The notes beneath the pieces are model-generated. The model did not search any database and had not been told where the DNA came from. It saw only the letters and a list, made by a program, of their open reading frames with translations. 64,000 bases of DNA, taken from Thelephora terrestris (Eukaryota; Basidiomycota; Agaricomycetes; Thelephorales; Thelephoraceae). A program made the translations under genes and the position numbers. Where the stretch lies: positions 186,001 through 250,000 of the forward strand of contig WIUZ02000026.1 of the NCBI GenBank assembly GCA_015956445.1, read 5' to 3'. Shown one piece after another: positions 24,370-37,091 of this stretch (its first letter is position 1; every line of letters starts with the position of its first letter).

Positions 24370-25102
24370 TCATCCTCGCTCGCTGCCAGCCAAGCATTCC
24401 TCCGGTGTACGCGAAATCTCCCCCTTTTCCATCCGGTCCCGTATCAGTTTTCGTACCTCTTCCCTCGCTGCATCTGCCTCAGTTTCTCCCTCTGTCGGCT
24501 CTCCATCCATCGCTGGAAACAGCGCCACGTATTTCCGTAGTTTTGGGTAATGCTGAGGGCAGCGCGGCGTCAGCTTTCGCATCCCTCCCGAACAACGTTG
24601 TCCCTCACCACCACATAATTCAGATCGACTCGAAGCGCGAACAATCGGTTTCCGTCGATAGGCGTTTGTTTTTTGACCTGATTGATTCTCCGTAGCAACT
24701 TCTGTCGCTCTGTTTCAATTGGCCTGTTGAGATATAGTCGCTTGTGAGGAGGTTAGCGACGGACTGACCAAAGAATTTCACTTTGTGGTATCGCACAGCC
24801 AACGCCCTCTCTTTGTTCGCAATCTCTGCATTCTCCAGGTCTTTCTGAAGGGATCTGAGTCTTCGTTCCGTTTCTACTCTCACATCTGCACCAATGTTAT
24901 CCTAAAACGTTGGAATAGGGAAGACAGATATTCGACTTAGACAGGAACATACTTTGGCTAACAACCTCCTAGTCTGTCGCAACTGCGCCTTTAATTTCGA
25001 CACCCCTGCAGTTTTTTCTGACGCCAATGAAGCCGCGTTTCCATTTTTCTTGTGCTTTGACGGCCGTTTGGAAGACGATGCGTCCGTTCGCGAAGGTCCC
25101 AT
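24370..25102 (-). CDS. EFG1: rRNA-processing protein EFG1
   Basis: Nucleolar factor needed for 18S rRNA maturation and 40S assembly in yeast. Four exons (25102-24953, 24901-24769, 24709-24609, 24552-24370) join in phase to 188 residues. Features are a basic Ser/Lys-rich N-terminus, then the conserved coiled-coil core: KLKAQLRQTRRLLAK, DNIGADVRVETERRLRSL, YHKVKFFERQKLLRRIN, then LRVDLNYV...HYPKLRKYVALFP, the EFG1 signature, and an acidic tail. The intron before ERQKLLRRIN was chosen because it restores both phase and the KVKFFERQK motif. It is divergent from ELP1, with 93 bp between start codons. Confidence 0.88.
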
Positions 25103-25195
25103 CAGAGATCGAGTCGAAAGAATGTGTGCCCGTGAGAAGAATTTCGGAACGCTCTTCTTCCTCCGCCTATGTATTTCTAGGTTTTACCCTCTAAG
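25103..25195. promoter_or_regulatory. Bidirectional promoter of EFG1 and ELP1
   Basis: Only 93 bp separates the two ATGs, on opposite strands, so both 5' UTRs and promoters must overlap or extend into each other. Coregulation of the rRNA-processing and tRNA-modification genes is an inference from spacing. Confidence 0.5.
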
Positions 25196-28100
25196 ATGCG
25201 GAACCTCGGACTAAGAGATGTGCAAGACATCGCGTTGCCCAGCGCAAACATATCTGCAGTTGCGATCGACCTCGAGGAGGACGCGATCTATGTCACATCG
25301 GAGCGTCAGAATGCGGATGCCGATATCGAGGTCGAGATTTTTAAACTCGAGCTTCACCAGAACAAGGTTGCACAGGTACGCAATTTTAGCTTGGTGGCGA
25401 TTGTAATTGGTTGACGCGAATTAGCCTTCTCTAGTAGCCTTGTTCACCTCAAATTCGATCCCGTCCTTCAATCCACCACCTTACCAAGTCCTTGCTTGTC
25501 AAATCGTACCTGAAAACCGGGAGTTGGCTGTCATTCTGCGTTGTGGAGACATAGTCACCGTTTCGTTGCAGCAGGATGACGCTCCGATTGTATGTCTTCC
25601 AAAAATAATTGGATCGATTCATTGACCATATGTTGCAGGCCGACATCGTTGGATCCATTGATTCTGGGATCCTTGCTGCCACGTGGGGCCCGGATGAATC
25701 GTTGCTGGCCTTGGTTACAGGTGTGTCGCGAACGGACGCAGCCAAGGGAGGCTCTTACGACTATTGCAGGTGATAACAAGTTAATATTGATGACATCGGC
25801 CTTCGATGTCCTGTCTGAGGGGCCCCTGCACACTGATGACTATGGTGAAGGTAAAGATTGACTGCGACCAACTGCGATCGATTCTTGACGCTTTCCCAAG
25901 ATGCGCCGATAAACGTCGGCTGGGGTGCAAAACAAACCCAGTTTCACGGCTCGCTCGGGAAGGCCGCTGCTCAAGTCACGACTCGTCTTGACAACATCGG
26001 TTCTAGTCCCGATGACGACGAGCTCCCCCGGGTCAGTTGGCGTGGAGACGGGGCGTACTTCGTGGTCTCCACCTTATCGAACAAAAACCTTCAGAGTGAA
26101 ATGAGGAGACGGGTTCTGAGGGTGTACAACCGCGATGCTGTCCTCCAATCTACCTCTGAAGCCGTCGCTGGGCTGGAGCACACCATCTCATGGAGACCCT
26201 CCGGGAACTTGATAGTCTCTACCCAGAGGTTTGGTTTCGAAGGTGGAGGCGCGGGGAAGGACGGTCGACACGATGTTGTATTTTTCGAAAGAAACGGTCT
26301 CAGGCACGGGGAATTCAACTTGAGGGAACCATGGACGAAAACAACTTTGGAAGGTAGGATTAGCTGGGGCTATTCCGTCAAGGAAGTTGCGTGGAGTTCC
26401 GATTCGAACATCTTGTCTGTCTGGATAAGGGGCAAAGACAAAGATGTGGGTTCGTTATACATCTTTCCTCCTTCTCTTCTTCAGTCTCACACATTAGTAG
26501 TACAATTATGGACCTCCGGCAACTATCACTGGTAGGAGCCATAGACGAGATCACAATCTCCCGTGCTAATGACTCCCACAGGTACCTCAAGCAAGAGATT
26601 GAGTCCCCGACCCACGAACGGTTTGTGCGAGTATTCTGGCATCCTGAGGACGGCTCCAAACTGGTCCTGGCTACTTCTTGTACGCGCGTGTTTTTTCTCG
26701 TATGGGACGTTTCTTAATTATCTCGTCTCAGCCCAACTTTATCTGAGGACTTATGGATGGGAGACATGGGTGTCAGCTACCACGTTTCCAAATGACTCTG
26801 GAACGGTCGCAGTGATGGATGGGGGTGAGTGTATGCGCACGGAATGTTTCTCAAACCCTCTGACGTTTATGATCCTCAAAGATAACGTGCTGTTGACCCC
26901 ATTCCGTTCTCAAAACGTCCCACCTCCAATGTCTTCGTTCAAGCTTGCCCTTTCTTCTACCAGGACACCCCTACACGCTTCTTTCTCCCCGACGAACGAC
27001 ACAGTTGCTTTCCTGTGGGAGAGTGGATTGGTACAGGTGTGGAATCTTCAGACGCGGCTTGGCCCTGGCCCCGGGAAGATCATGAACCCCGTAAAGGTCG
27101 GAGAAGGCTCCGTCTCAGTTGGCCTGGCGAGGCGCGTCAGTGTCTCCGCAGTTGTGGACGGGAAAATTACCCTCGCGATCCTTGGGTCGAGGGGGAACGA
27201 CATTCTGACATATGTAGAAGTTGGGGACGGCGCGTTCGAGGTTAAGAACGAAGTCGGCTTGCCAGGACGGGGTGGGACGATACCAGGCGCGGCCACGGAT
27301 GTCTGGCAGGATTCGACAGGACAGGTTTTCCTGGGTCCGTCCGCCCCAGGCTGCGCTTGCTTATCACTGACTCGGGCCGTTAGTTGTCATCGTAGGATCT
27401 GCAAACAAGGTCGCCAAGTTCCCAGAATTCTGTCCCTCTCTCCGCAGAGAGTCAGACCCGTCGAGTGACGAGAACCCTCTATTCATTGGACTGTCGAATG
27501 CTGGGAAGCTGTACGCCGCGAACCCGTCTGGATCCACAACTCTCGCAACGGACGCCAACTCTTTCTGCTGCGCTTCAGGGTTTGTGATATACGCGACCAC
27601 AGCACACGAGGCGCACTTCGTTCCGACTCGTGCACTCTTTTCCTTCCTTTCCCCTGGTTATTCCAAAGACGGGAAGGTCGAAAGCGAGGTTCGGAGGGTG
27701 GAAAGAGGATCTAGAATCGTCACAGCTGTGACCAGTAACATGGCATTGGTACTGCAAATGCCCAGAGGGAACTTGGAGACCGTGAATCCACGACCGCTAG
27801 TATTGGAGGTCGTGAAGAAGGACGTGGATAGGTTTGCTTTCCGTGCGCCCCTTATTTCAAGCTGTTGACCGGAAAGTTTACAGCGGACAGTGGCGCAAGG
27901 CGTTTTTGTCGTGTCGCAAGCATCGCATAGACCTGAACATCATCGTGGAACACAACCCGGAAGGTTTCTTCGCTGGCATTTCGACGTTCGTGGAGCAGAT
28001 CGACGATGTTGACTACATCAACCTTTTCCTGACGGGTGTAGGGTGCGTGAGCTAACGCAATGGTTATTGATGGTTCGAGCTGCTGATTTTTTGTGTTATG

Positions 28101-30245
28101 AAGGAGGAGCACGATGACCGCCGAGATGATCTGCCGAGTATGCGACGGTGTTAGGACAGAACTGGAGAACAGGAATCTGAATCGGTACATAAACTCCATC
28201 CTCACTGCCTATGTGTTCCGTCAGCCACCAGACTACGAGGCTGGTTTGGAGCTTCTGCTACGGATTCGAGGTACGCTCCCCACCCCGATGTTCATACGTG
28301 GGCTGATGAAAGGAACGACGCCCAGAAAGCGCCCCGCACTTGGTTGAAGACGCAGTGAAATACATAATCTTCCTCGTAGACGCCAACACGCTTTTCGATC
28401 TCGCTTTGGGGATGTACGATTTTTCTCTGGTTTTGATGATCGCTCAACACGCACAGAAGGTGACTGAACCACCTCGGTTCGCGAAAAAGCATATGGGCGG
28501 CTGACAGATTCGTAGGATCCGAGAGAATATCTGCCGTTCCTTCGAGAGCTGAGGTCACTGGAGACAAATTATCAAAAGTTCAAGATTGATGATCACCTTA
28601 AGCGGTACGAGAAGGCTTTGAGGAATTTGAGGAAAACCGGTAGGTTGTTGTGTTGTCGATCCTCTTTAAGCAGGGAAGCTAACGCGGATGGCTAGGTCCC
28701 GAGAGGTTTGATGAGGCCATGGCTTATGTTGAGAAGCACCGGTTGTATGACCTCGCGCTGTCGATCTGGGAAGGAACGGAACATTTCAAGGTATCCCTTG
28801 TGCCGTTGCGATCCTTGTTGATCCTACCTGATGGTTGCTCAATCTAGTCCGTCTTGAACGTGTATGGGGAGTACTTGTTTGAGAGAAGAGAGTTCTCGCA
28901 GGCAGCTTTAGGTAAGCGCGTGGGACGAGTCGAGACATTCGTCCTCACGGTTTTTTCACCTGTTTAGTGTTCGTCCAAGCGGAAAGACCGGCGAAGGCCA
29001 TGATCGCTTACGAGAAAGCTTTGGATTGGAGAGAACTGTTTGATCTTGCGGTTCGCGAGAGTACGCCACAAGACGAACTCGCTGAGATGGGTGTTCGGAT
29101 AGCGGGTGAGATGAGCGAATGGCTCCCGACTTCCAGCGGGTGTTAATTGAACCTATGCAGATGATTTGAGTTCGAAGAAGCGATACGCTGAAGCGGCGAC
29201 GGTCTTGCTTGACTATGCTGGAGATGTGAGGCAGGCCGTGATTGCGTACGTTGATGGGAATCTGTTCGCGGATGCTCGTCGTATTGTGAGTCCGTTGCAC
29301 CCCCGCTCATCATCAGCGGCTGGCTAGGGATTCACAACCCATCGCTTAGGTCTCTCTCCGTACCGTACCGGAACTGGTGGAAGAAATCATCCACCCCGGC
29401 GCACTAGAAACCAAATCGCAAATTGAGGAGGATTTAGGAGAGATGAAGTCTCAGCTTTCGAAGCAGGTGGCTCGAGTTCGGGAGCTTAGGGTCAAGAAGG
29501 TCGAACAACCTGGTATGGGAGTTTTGGCACTACCCCCGAGACTCATACCAACGCTCAGATTTGTTTTTGTTTTCCAGAGGCATTTTATGGCGACGAAGAT
29601 GTGGATCTTCACAATATCGATGTAATGACAGACGTCTCAATGGCTCCAACGGCGTTCACGAGGTACACCGTCGCACCCTCCACGGCTTCGAAGAAATCAA
29701 GGTTTGTCCTCGTCGCTCGGTTCCAAGTCAAAGGAGTACCTAAAGTCTCCGCCTAGGCAAAGTTCGAGATCTCGGCGCAAGGCGGAACGTAAAGTCGGAT
29801 CTGGGAGGAAAGGGACCGTGGATGAGGAAGAGTATCTATTGCAGTCGATCGTCAAGATGTGTGCGAGGTTGACCACGGTTCAAGGTACGTGGGGGCAGAT
29901 CTGAATTTGGATCGTTCTCATTTCCCCCCCACTCGTATCTTTATTCTAGGGGAGGCAGGGAAACTTCTTCCGCATATGCTCCAGTTCACGGACGAGCACC
30001 GAGAAGAGGGCAAGGCCCTTCAGGAAGAGTTGATGGCTTTCAAGGGAGAACTCTCCAGAGCTATCGAGGAGGTTTGGGCCCGACCTCCTCCTGAATCCGA
30101 GTCGAAGGATGTCGCGACCACCAGTGTATCTCAGAACGCGACGGGAGTCGGCGATGGGGCTAAATCTCAGGACCCTCTTGATAAGATTGCGAAACCTCAG
30201 ATCGTGGAACCGACTTGGCGGGTGACGTTGTGGGATAGAAAGTAG
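25196..30245 (+). CDS. ELP1: Elongator complex subunit 1 (IKI3/ELP1)
   Basis: Largest scaffold subunit of Elongator, which modifies wobble uridines (U34) of tRNAs. About twenty exons give roughly 1,300 residues, the family size. The N-terminal half is WD40 propeller-like: [82 protein letters not shown]. The C-terminal half is TPR/alpha-solenoid: [73 protein letters not shown]. Near the end is a basic stretch ([15 protein letters not shown]), like the tRNA-binding region, then [12 protein letters not shown]. Nothing indicates a break. Confidence 0.95.
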
Positions 30246-31614
30246 TACTCGCGGGAGTTTACCTTGTTGTTTGAGCGTGTGTATATGGTACCAGCTGCAA
30301 TAATCCTCGAGTGCTTGTGGATTGCCCCATTGTGATCAGTCTGATCATTTTACATGTAATAGCGAAATCGGAGTCGCAGATCGTCCCAGCAGGATATCGA
30401 TGCTTCGGAGTGCACGACCGGAATGATCACCCGAGGTAGTACGTAGTACTCTACCGATGGGTATTAGAATATCGAGCGCATGTGTCAAACTGATGCTAGA
30501 AGGGGAGAGCTTGGATGAAATACATTCTGCACCTGTGGGGGATCGCGTTGAGAACCGGTTAGAGCCACTGAGTGCCCCGAGTCAATCCCTACCATCCTCT
30601 ATCGCATCGCCATTACGCCGACCTTGTATCAGCATGGACGACATACGAGGGTCCATTCTCGAAGCTGAAGAAAAAAAAGTCAGGCCATCCGCCGAGAGCA
30701 AGCACGCGCGAACCCGGGGAAAAGTTTTGAACCCTGGTGCGGGCTGAGGGTCTCTTGTTTTCTCCTGGAGAATTGCGAGGTATGGCCTACCTTCCGTGAA
30801 GAATTCACGTTGTGATGGGTCTCATTGCCGTGGATAACCGCAGGACGCCCAGCAGAGTAGACCTGCGGTTATCCAACACAGGCACGCCAAACGACCTTGA
30901 AGATGAACCTAATCCACAGTCAAGGCGAGGGACGTCCCCATAATTACCGGCGTCTCAAACATTCAGCTGTGGTCATGTCCGTGTAGCCGTAGACCGCCAG
31001 AACGTCCCCTCTGAGCGTACCAAATAGTAGACCCTGATTTAGCGGTTGCTTCTGAACAACATACGTTCGAACCATTCCACTGAATACTTTTTGCGTTCGC
31101 CACCGGAGCGAGCAAAGATGGGGGGACGACGGACAGTCGAATACGGGAAGGAGAATCGCATGATAGCGTTGCCGCGGAAACGAACTGACGTCGACGCAGG
31201 CATCTCATCGATGGGGTAGAGGCATTGGATTGAGGGCTAAGAGGGCAAATTGGCGCATGAAGACATCATGGATTTCGTGACGGAGGTAGCACAGGTGAAG
31301 GGTTCCAATCTGCACCCTTCCGCGTTCCAGCCTTAGCGTAAATGCTGAACCAACACAACGATGAACGCGGCAAGGAGGGAGACAGTCGAGTTCAGCGAAG
31401 TGCACGATAGTGGACGTTCTGGGCAAGGAACTAACGACGGCCTTGAGGAGGCAGAGCTTTTGCAATGAACAAGTTTGAGCAAGGGAATATACGAACATCA
31501 ACAGGCACTATGAGTACAGACTACAGTGGGGTGTGCGCCCAAGGGGCTTAAATTATCCGGGTTCGCGGCATAGATGAATAGACGACCGCAGTTTCGCCGA
31601 ACCCCTTCGAAGGT
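30246..31614. other. Intergenic, no gene supported
   Basis: Short frames only (30457-30747 plus; 30963-31501 minus), none recognisable. It includes the 3' UTRs of the convergent ELP1 and fumarate reductase genes. Confidence 0.5.
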
Positions 31615-33633
31615 TTACTTTTTTAGGGTACCAATGACCGAGTCGGGGGCATATCTTGGAATGACCTTGGGGTCGTGAAGCATGTTGAACTCCTCGGTAG
31701 CATCACGGCCAGCGTAGAGCATGATGGCCTTCTCCCCTCCTGGGTGGTCTGGCAGGAAGGAAGTTACATCGAGGACTTGTCCGTTGACGACGACCCAGAT
31801 GTCGTCTTTCTTCGTGTGCTTCGCAACCTCATCGAGAGTGAAAGCCTTGGCACCAGCTTTCGATGGCTCGGTCTTTGTCTCCGGCTTTAGTTGTTCCTGT
31901 GGCTGAAAGCACTCTCAGTTGACATGCACTACTTGAGTCGAACGGGTTAACGTACCTTAGCGGCCTCCAAGTGACCAGCAACGGCACCCAACCTGCCAGT
32001 GGCCTTGTCGGCAAGGGCACTTGTTTGTTGAAGAAGGTAGGCAGCAGCAGAGTCGCCAGACACGCGCCCGAACACGACACACCCAAGCAGTGACGAACCA
32101 CCAAGACGGTTTGCTCCATGAACGCCACCAGCAACCTCACCGGCGGCAAACAGTCCGGGAATGGGCTTACCGCCAGTGCCGAGGACTCGGGACTCCGGGT
32201 CGATCTCGAGGCCACCCATGGTGTAGTGGAGGACTGGGGTCATGAGGGCAACGTTAAAGATGTCATCCATCTTCCACTCTCCGGGCTGGAAGAACTTTTT
32301 GCCGAATGGGCACTTCTTAGTCCTCACGACGTTGTTGTAATCCTTGAAGGACTGCTCAAGCTGGGCCGGGCTAATGCCCATATCCTTGGCGAGAGCAGCA
32401 CCGTTCTCGTACCGCTTCATGAGGCCACGGCCAACGTAGTGTTTGCAGTGCCACTCTATCTGTTTGGAGGCTTCGCCGTTGAGAACCAACCGGATTGGGT
32501 GCTGTGATACAGAATGGTCAGTCGGTGCCGAAGGAAATGACCAGATACAAAACAAACCTTGCCCTTCTGTTCCCAAATCTTTCCAGTGACGAAGTCACGA
32601 TGTTGCAGCTCGTCGACAAATCGCTTGCCCTCGCTGTTGAGCAAGAGACCACCAACACCACGGAGCGCCTCAGCGGCAAGGAACTTGACCTTGGCCCCCG
32701 GTTCATTGGGGTCGACCAAACCGGTCGGGTGCACCTGAACCTTCTCCATATCGATAGAGCTAGCACCGATTGAGATGGCGATCTTGTGTCCGTCACCAGT
32801 ACAATGATCGCCGTTGGTGGTGGGAAGCTCCCAGAACTCTGGGCGGTATTTCTTCAACAGGGAGCTTTCAGTGAAGTCGGCAGCGTAACCGCCGGTTGCC
32901 AGGATGACTGGGCCATAGGCCGTCTCGGTCTTTCCGCCAATGGTGTATTCGACACCAATGACAGCTGAACCATCCTTGACGAGCTTGGTGACGCGAGCCT
33001 TCTTCTTAATGATGACACGCTCAGGATTGCTGATCGCGAGGTCTTCGAGACGCTCCATTTGGGCGTACGTGATCACCTATGTGAACACTTGACATTAGCA
33101 ACGGGAATGTGAAACAAGAGGACGGCTGCGCACCATGCCGGGGAATTGGGCATCACCACGGTGGGTTCGTGGCTGACTGTGACCGCCAAGTCGAGCAACC
33201 TTGGAAAGATCGAGCTGGAACTTGTCCTGCAGCCAGTTGACAGCGTCTCCGGAACGGCCAGTCAAGACGGTTATGAGATCGTCGCGAGCGAGGTCACGAG
33301 CCTATGCAGGGAGTCAGCAATGGAAATGTTGTGCTTGAAAGTCAGATACGTACCGATTTCTTGGTATCTTCAAAGAAGATCCGAGAACTGTCCTGGATGC
33401 CGAGGTCTTGTTGACTTTGGGTTCCGGCACCGTTGATACCGGATGTGGCCTTGGTTGAGTTGCCACCCATAAATCTAGATGGCGAAGGTTGTGAGAAGGC
33501 GTGTTCCAGAAGAGACGAAGGGGATGACATACGGTTGCTTGTCGAGTAGGATGACATTGGCACCTCGTTCGAGCAGAGTGTGGGCAGCAGAGAGACCGGC
33601 GAGTCCACCACCGACGACGATTACACGAGCCAT
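31615..33633 (-). CDS. OSM1: Soluble fumarate reductase flavoprotein fused to C-terminal cytochrome b5 domain
   Basis: FAD enzyme that reduces fumarate to succinate and can reoxidise reduced cofactors under low oxygen. Six exons (33633-33533, 33474-33354, 33301-33134, 33076-32558, 32501-31956, 31902-31615) give 580 residues. The Rossmann start MARVIVVGGGLAGLSAAH binds FAD. FMGGNSTKATSGINGAG, VQVHPTGLVDP, LHYTMGGLEIDPESRVLG and AAGEVAGGVHGANRLGGSSL are the flavoprotein and active-site blocks. A Pro/Lys linker leads into a cytochrome b5 domain (residues about 505-580) with the heme motif HPGG and LYAGRDATEEF. No mitochondrial presequence is seen, suggesting a cytosolic enzyme with internal electron relay. 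The gene name follows yeast OSM1, which lacks the b5 part. Confidence 0.93.
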
Positions 33634-35011
33634 TGAGGATAAAGCGGGAGAGAAAGGTGGTGGTTTGGGGGAAGAAGAGAAAGAATTAGCTGAAGATCAA
33701 AGGCTCAAGTACCCGCACCAATAACAGCCACGCGAATTCGGCGTCTTCACGTGTTTTCTCACCCGCCCCATGGGGATCATTGCCGGACCTGGACCTCAGA
33801 GTCCTCGCTCGCTGCAAATGAATTTTGAGGCATGAAGCGGGCTTCGGTAGGGATGCAGAGGGGTCAAGAGACATAACAGTCTCCAAAAAAAAATATACAA
33901 AAAATCTTGGAGAACACTGTCGAAGCTTGCTCGCCCGCCGTCCGGTCAAATCAAGTAGCGCCAAAGCCATCGGCCGAAACATCCGGGCGGCTGGCACCAA
34001 ACACGTGAAATTCACCGCAAAATCCGAAGCTTTTCAATGCGCCCACAAGCGCTGTGACTCCTTCATGATCCGGTCAGATGTACATGGGGAGCCCGGACAC
34101 CCGGAGAGTATCAACCAGCGGTTTATGCACATGCCCTGTCCAATTGAGGTGACTCCCGGTTAGTTCCCCTTCATCGTACCCCAGCCGACTGCTGCTCTAG
34201 GACCTACATATCCGTGGTTGGGCGTGTCTCCCGACCCTAGAGATGACCTCGCGGGCTCATCTGGCTTTTTTTCTGGTTCCCACACGGGTGAGTCGGCGCA
34301 GTGCGTTCCGGGTGCTCGTTTTGAACTCGGCGCGAATACCGCTGCATGACGCCATTGGCTCGTCACCCTCCCCAGTGCCCTGAGAGTATGTCGGAAAGCG
34401 TTGACTTACCAAATGGGACCTCTGCAAGCTCAGGCAACCAAGGTTGGGCTCACTAGAGCCTCCTTGACGGTTCAAAGCCGGCTGACAACGTCGCAAACCG
34501 CCAGCCAGGTTAACGTGGTGAAAAACATACGAGGACCACGGTGAATCTGATCGTCTACGAGGACAACGAGTACGATAACTAGCCTAAGATTTTGCACCGG
34601 AAGTTGCGGTTCTCTGGACGATCGTTGTACACCGAGGTGGCATAACGGCCAGTCCAGTGAAAGGTGGTCCTTAACACCGACCATCCGTTGGTCGTCCGGG
34701 GAATCATATTCTAACGCGGATCTCGGAGTACTTTTGGTGCTGATCTCGCAACCCTTGTGCACACAAACCAACCGTTCTTGGTTCTGGTCGGTTATTTGCA
34801 GCATTCTAATCTGTTCAGTTGCACGACAGTCATTTACCAAGTGTCTCATCTGCTCCGCGTAGCGAGAGGGAAATGGAACGAGAGACGAGCCCCGTGTTCT
34901 TTGAAATAAAAAAGGCCGTCGGCAACGGCCGGTCGCGGGTATGATTTGTGATGATAAAGTCCCCGCTGGGCACTTCCCGATTCCATCCACACCGCTACAG
35001 CATCTTCTCTA
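33634..35011. other. Intergenic, no gene supported
   Basis: Overlapping short frames without domains. An A-run near 33885-33905. It carries the promoters of the divergent fumarate reductase and MYND genes. Confidence 0.5.
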
Positions 35012-35992
35012 ATGCCTATCCAATGCTCTCTCTGCGACAAAGTGCTCACCAGGAGTGAGATGAAGAACTGTGCTAGTTGTAAGTGAGTGAACCAAAACGG
35101 CCGACGGGTTTCCACACTGGTATAGTGACGATTTCTCCGTTTCCAGGGCAATAATCTACTGCGTGAGTAAACGCCTCTCTCACCGTCCCAATTAAGCCGA
35201 CCAAAGCCCCGGATCATTAGTCTAGAGAATGTCAAAAAGCGTCCTGGAGGAAGGACCACAAGGAAATCTGCGGCAGGATCACGAACCCAAAGAACGCCGC
35301 TGACGAACTCTGTCACTGGTTTACTCTGTGGTCACCGTCTTTCGTGTATGCCACGACGTGGGCGCTGGATCTCAAGAACAATCCGGGGCATAACATGAAA
35401 CACGCGTTTGTAATCAGCAAAATTGACCTTGATGGTAAATCTAACCCGGCCATCACTCCAGCTTGATGCTCTTTGTGGAGAAGACAGAGTCGACCGATCC
35501 CGCCCATCGCTACAGGGCAAGTTGCTTATCTCTACGTTGGCATACGCTAACTGTGGCCTCCTTTCTCCAGATAATCGGACAATGGTTCGTACCAATGTCG
35601 ACGCATCTGCAAGCAGGGCGTATCGCACCGGAACACTTCGTCATTACCATCCATGAACCCACCACGCTGGCCGAATCGCACCTCATGTGGAACAACCATG
35701 CATATAACATGTTGCCCTCTCTACTGTCTAAACCCGGCTCAGCCTTGCTCGGGAAACTCGCTGTCCCCATCCTCCGTCACCTCACCGAAACCGTCAGTCA
35801 CATCGACGCGATGATGATGTGGGACCATAACGTATGGTTGAGCCACCCACACCCGTTGGTACAGCCGGAGGAAATGGCAGTGTTACCGGAGGAGATCTCT
35901 CGCACCTTAAAATGATTATCTCGTAGCTGAACGAATACATTCCAAAGTTCTCCGAGCGACCCTCCCACGAGGAACCCAACGGAGTTGTTTAA
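35012..35992 (+). CDS. MYND zinc-finger protein
   Basis: The N-terminus is a MYND finger (CSLCDKVLTRSEMKNCASCK, AIIYCSRECQ, then KDHKEICG), a protein-protein interaction module. Six exons fit in phase: 35012-35082, 35147-35162, 35221-35405, 35462-35516, 35571-35879 and 35927-35992, giving 233 residues. Intron 4 begins GC rather than GT (GCAAGT at 35517); see findings. The third intron uses the donor GTTTGT, chosen because it gives KHALMLFVEKTES. If the last intron is not used, the protein ends at 35915 instead. The C-terminal part is a lineage-specific domain that I recognise only as common in basidiomycete MYND proteins. Function unknown. Confidence 0.8.
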
Positions 35993-37091
35993 TGTCCTTG
36001 CAAGGACGCTCGTGGCTTCCGTACTATCGATTGATCCCAGAGAAATCCCCGCTCCTTACTGTCATGGTTCGCCAAATTGCCGCCCGCCAGCTGCTATTTG
36101 GCTGACCAGGGTAACACAGATGGTATTTCACCCAAACCGATGATTCCTGTCTCCCTTGGCACAATGTCCTGCAAACGCTTGATTGGCCGCGGCTTTTTAC
36201 CGCATGAATGCCTATCTATGATCAAGGCAACCCTCACGAATGAAGACGAAACACAGGATTCAACGCCCGGTAACATCCAAGCTCTCTCACCGTCTACAAT
36301 TTCTTCACAGCATTTGTGGGCGTATTTACATATATGGCGTACAAGGACATCGCATACGCTCTATTCCCTCAGGAATCAAACCGGGATTGTTTTGCCAGTC
36401 AATAGCCGGTCATCCAAAATGCCAAGATGGGCTTGGCAAACTTAAATGAATCGTCGCGATAGCCTTTAGAGCTTTCCGTTGCCATTGGTCGTCACTTTCT
36501 CACGACCGTCGGGCGTCGGGGAGAGTGAGCGAGGGCCAAGTTGCACTTGTTCAACAAACCGAAAAAAGAGACGCCCATTCGTCCGGCAAGCAGCTATCGG
36601 CCAAAGCCGAACGACCAGCGGGCCAACATTTGACCGCAGCGCACAATACATAGCGCGCAGAATCACAACCAAAGGTGCGTTCTCAAATGGGAGACAGAAA
36701 AACTCGATTTATGATTGTATACCTACAGAAAATAAACCAAAATATTGTCCAGCTAACTAGCTGACTACACTACACTGATGCGGAAGACCAACCGGCTGAT
36801 CCCCCCAAAAACATTGAGAAACCCGGGCGGAGAGGTGAAAAACAAGAACGAAGCTGAGAGGAACGATATTGAATACACCATGTACAATGCAAACATTTTG
36901 GTCGTGCGTGGCAGTGGACCGTGGCAGAATCATGGGGTGGCATCTGGGGGCCATACCGGCCCTTGAGTTCCCTCTTGACCAGGGTACCCTAACCCTCCAA
37001 TAAGAAAAGTGGGAGGTGGAAGAGCCCGTAGTCTCCTGTGCGGATTGGATCCACAGCGAAAAACGCGGCAGCGCGAAATCTGGTTTCCACT
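35993..37091. other. Intergenic, no gene supported
   Basis: Short frames on both strands, none recognisable. The A/T-rich part near 36700-36770 may be a 3' UTR. Confidence 0.5.
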
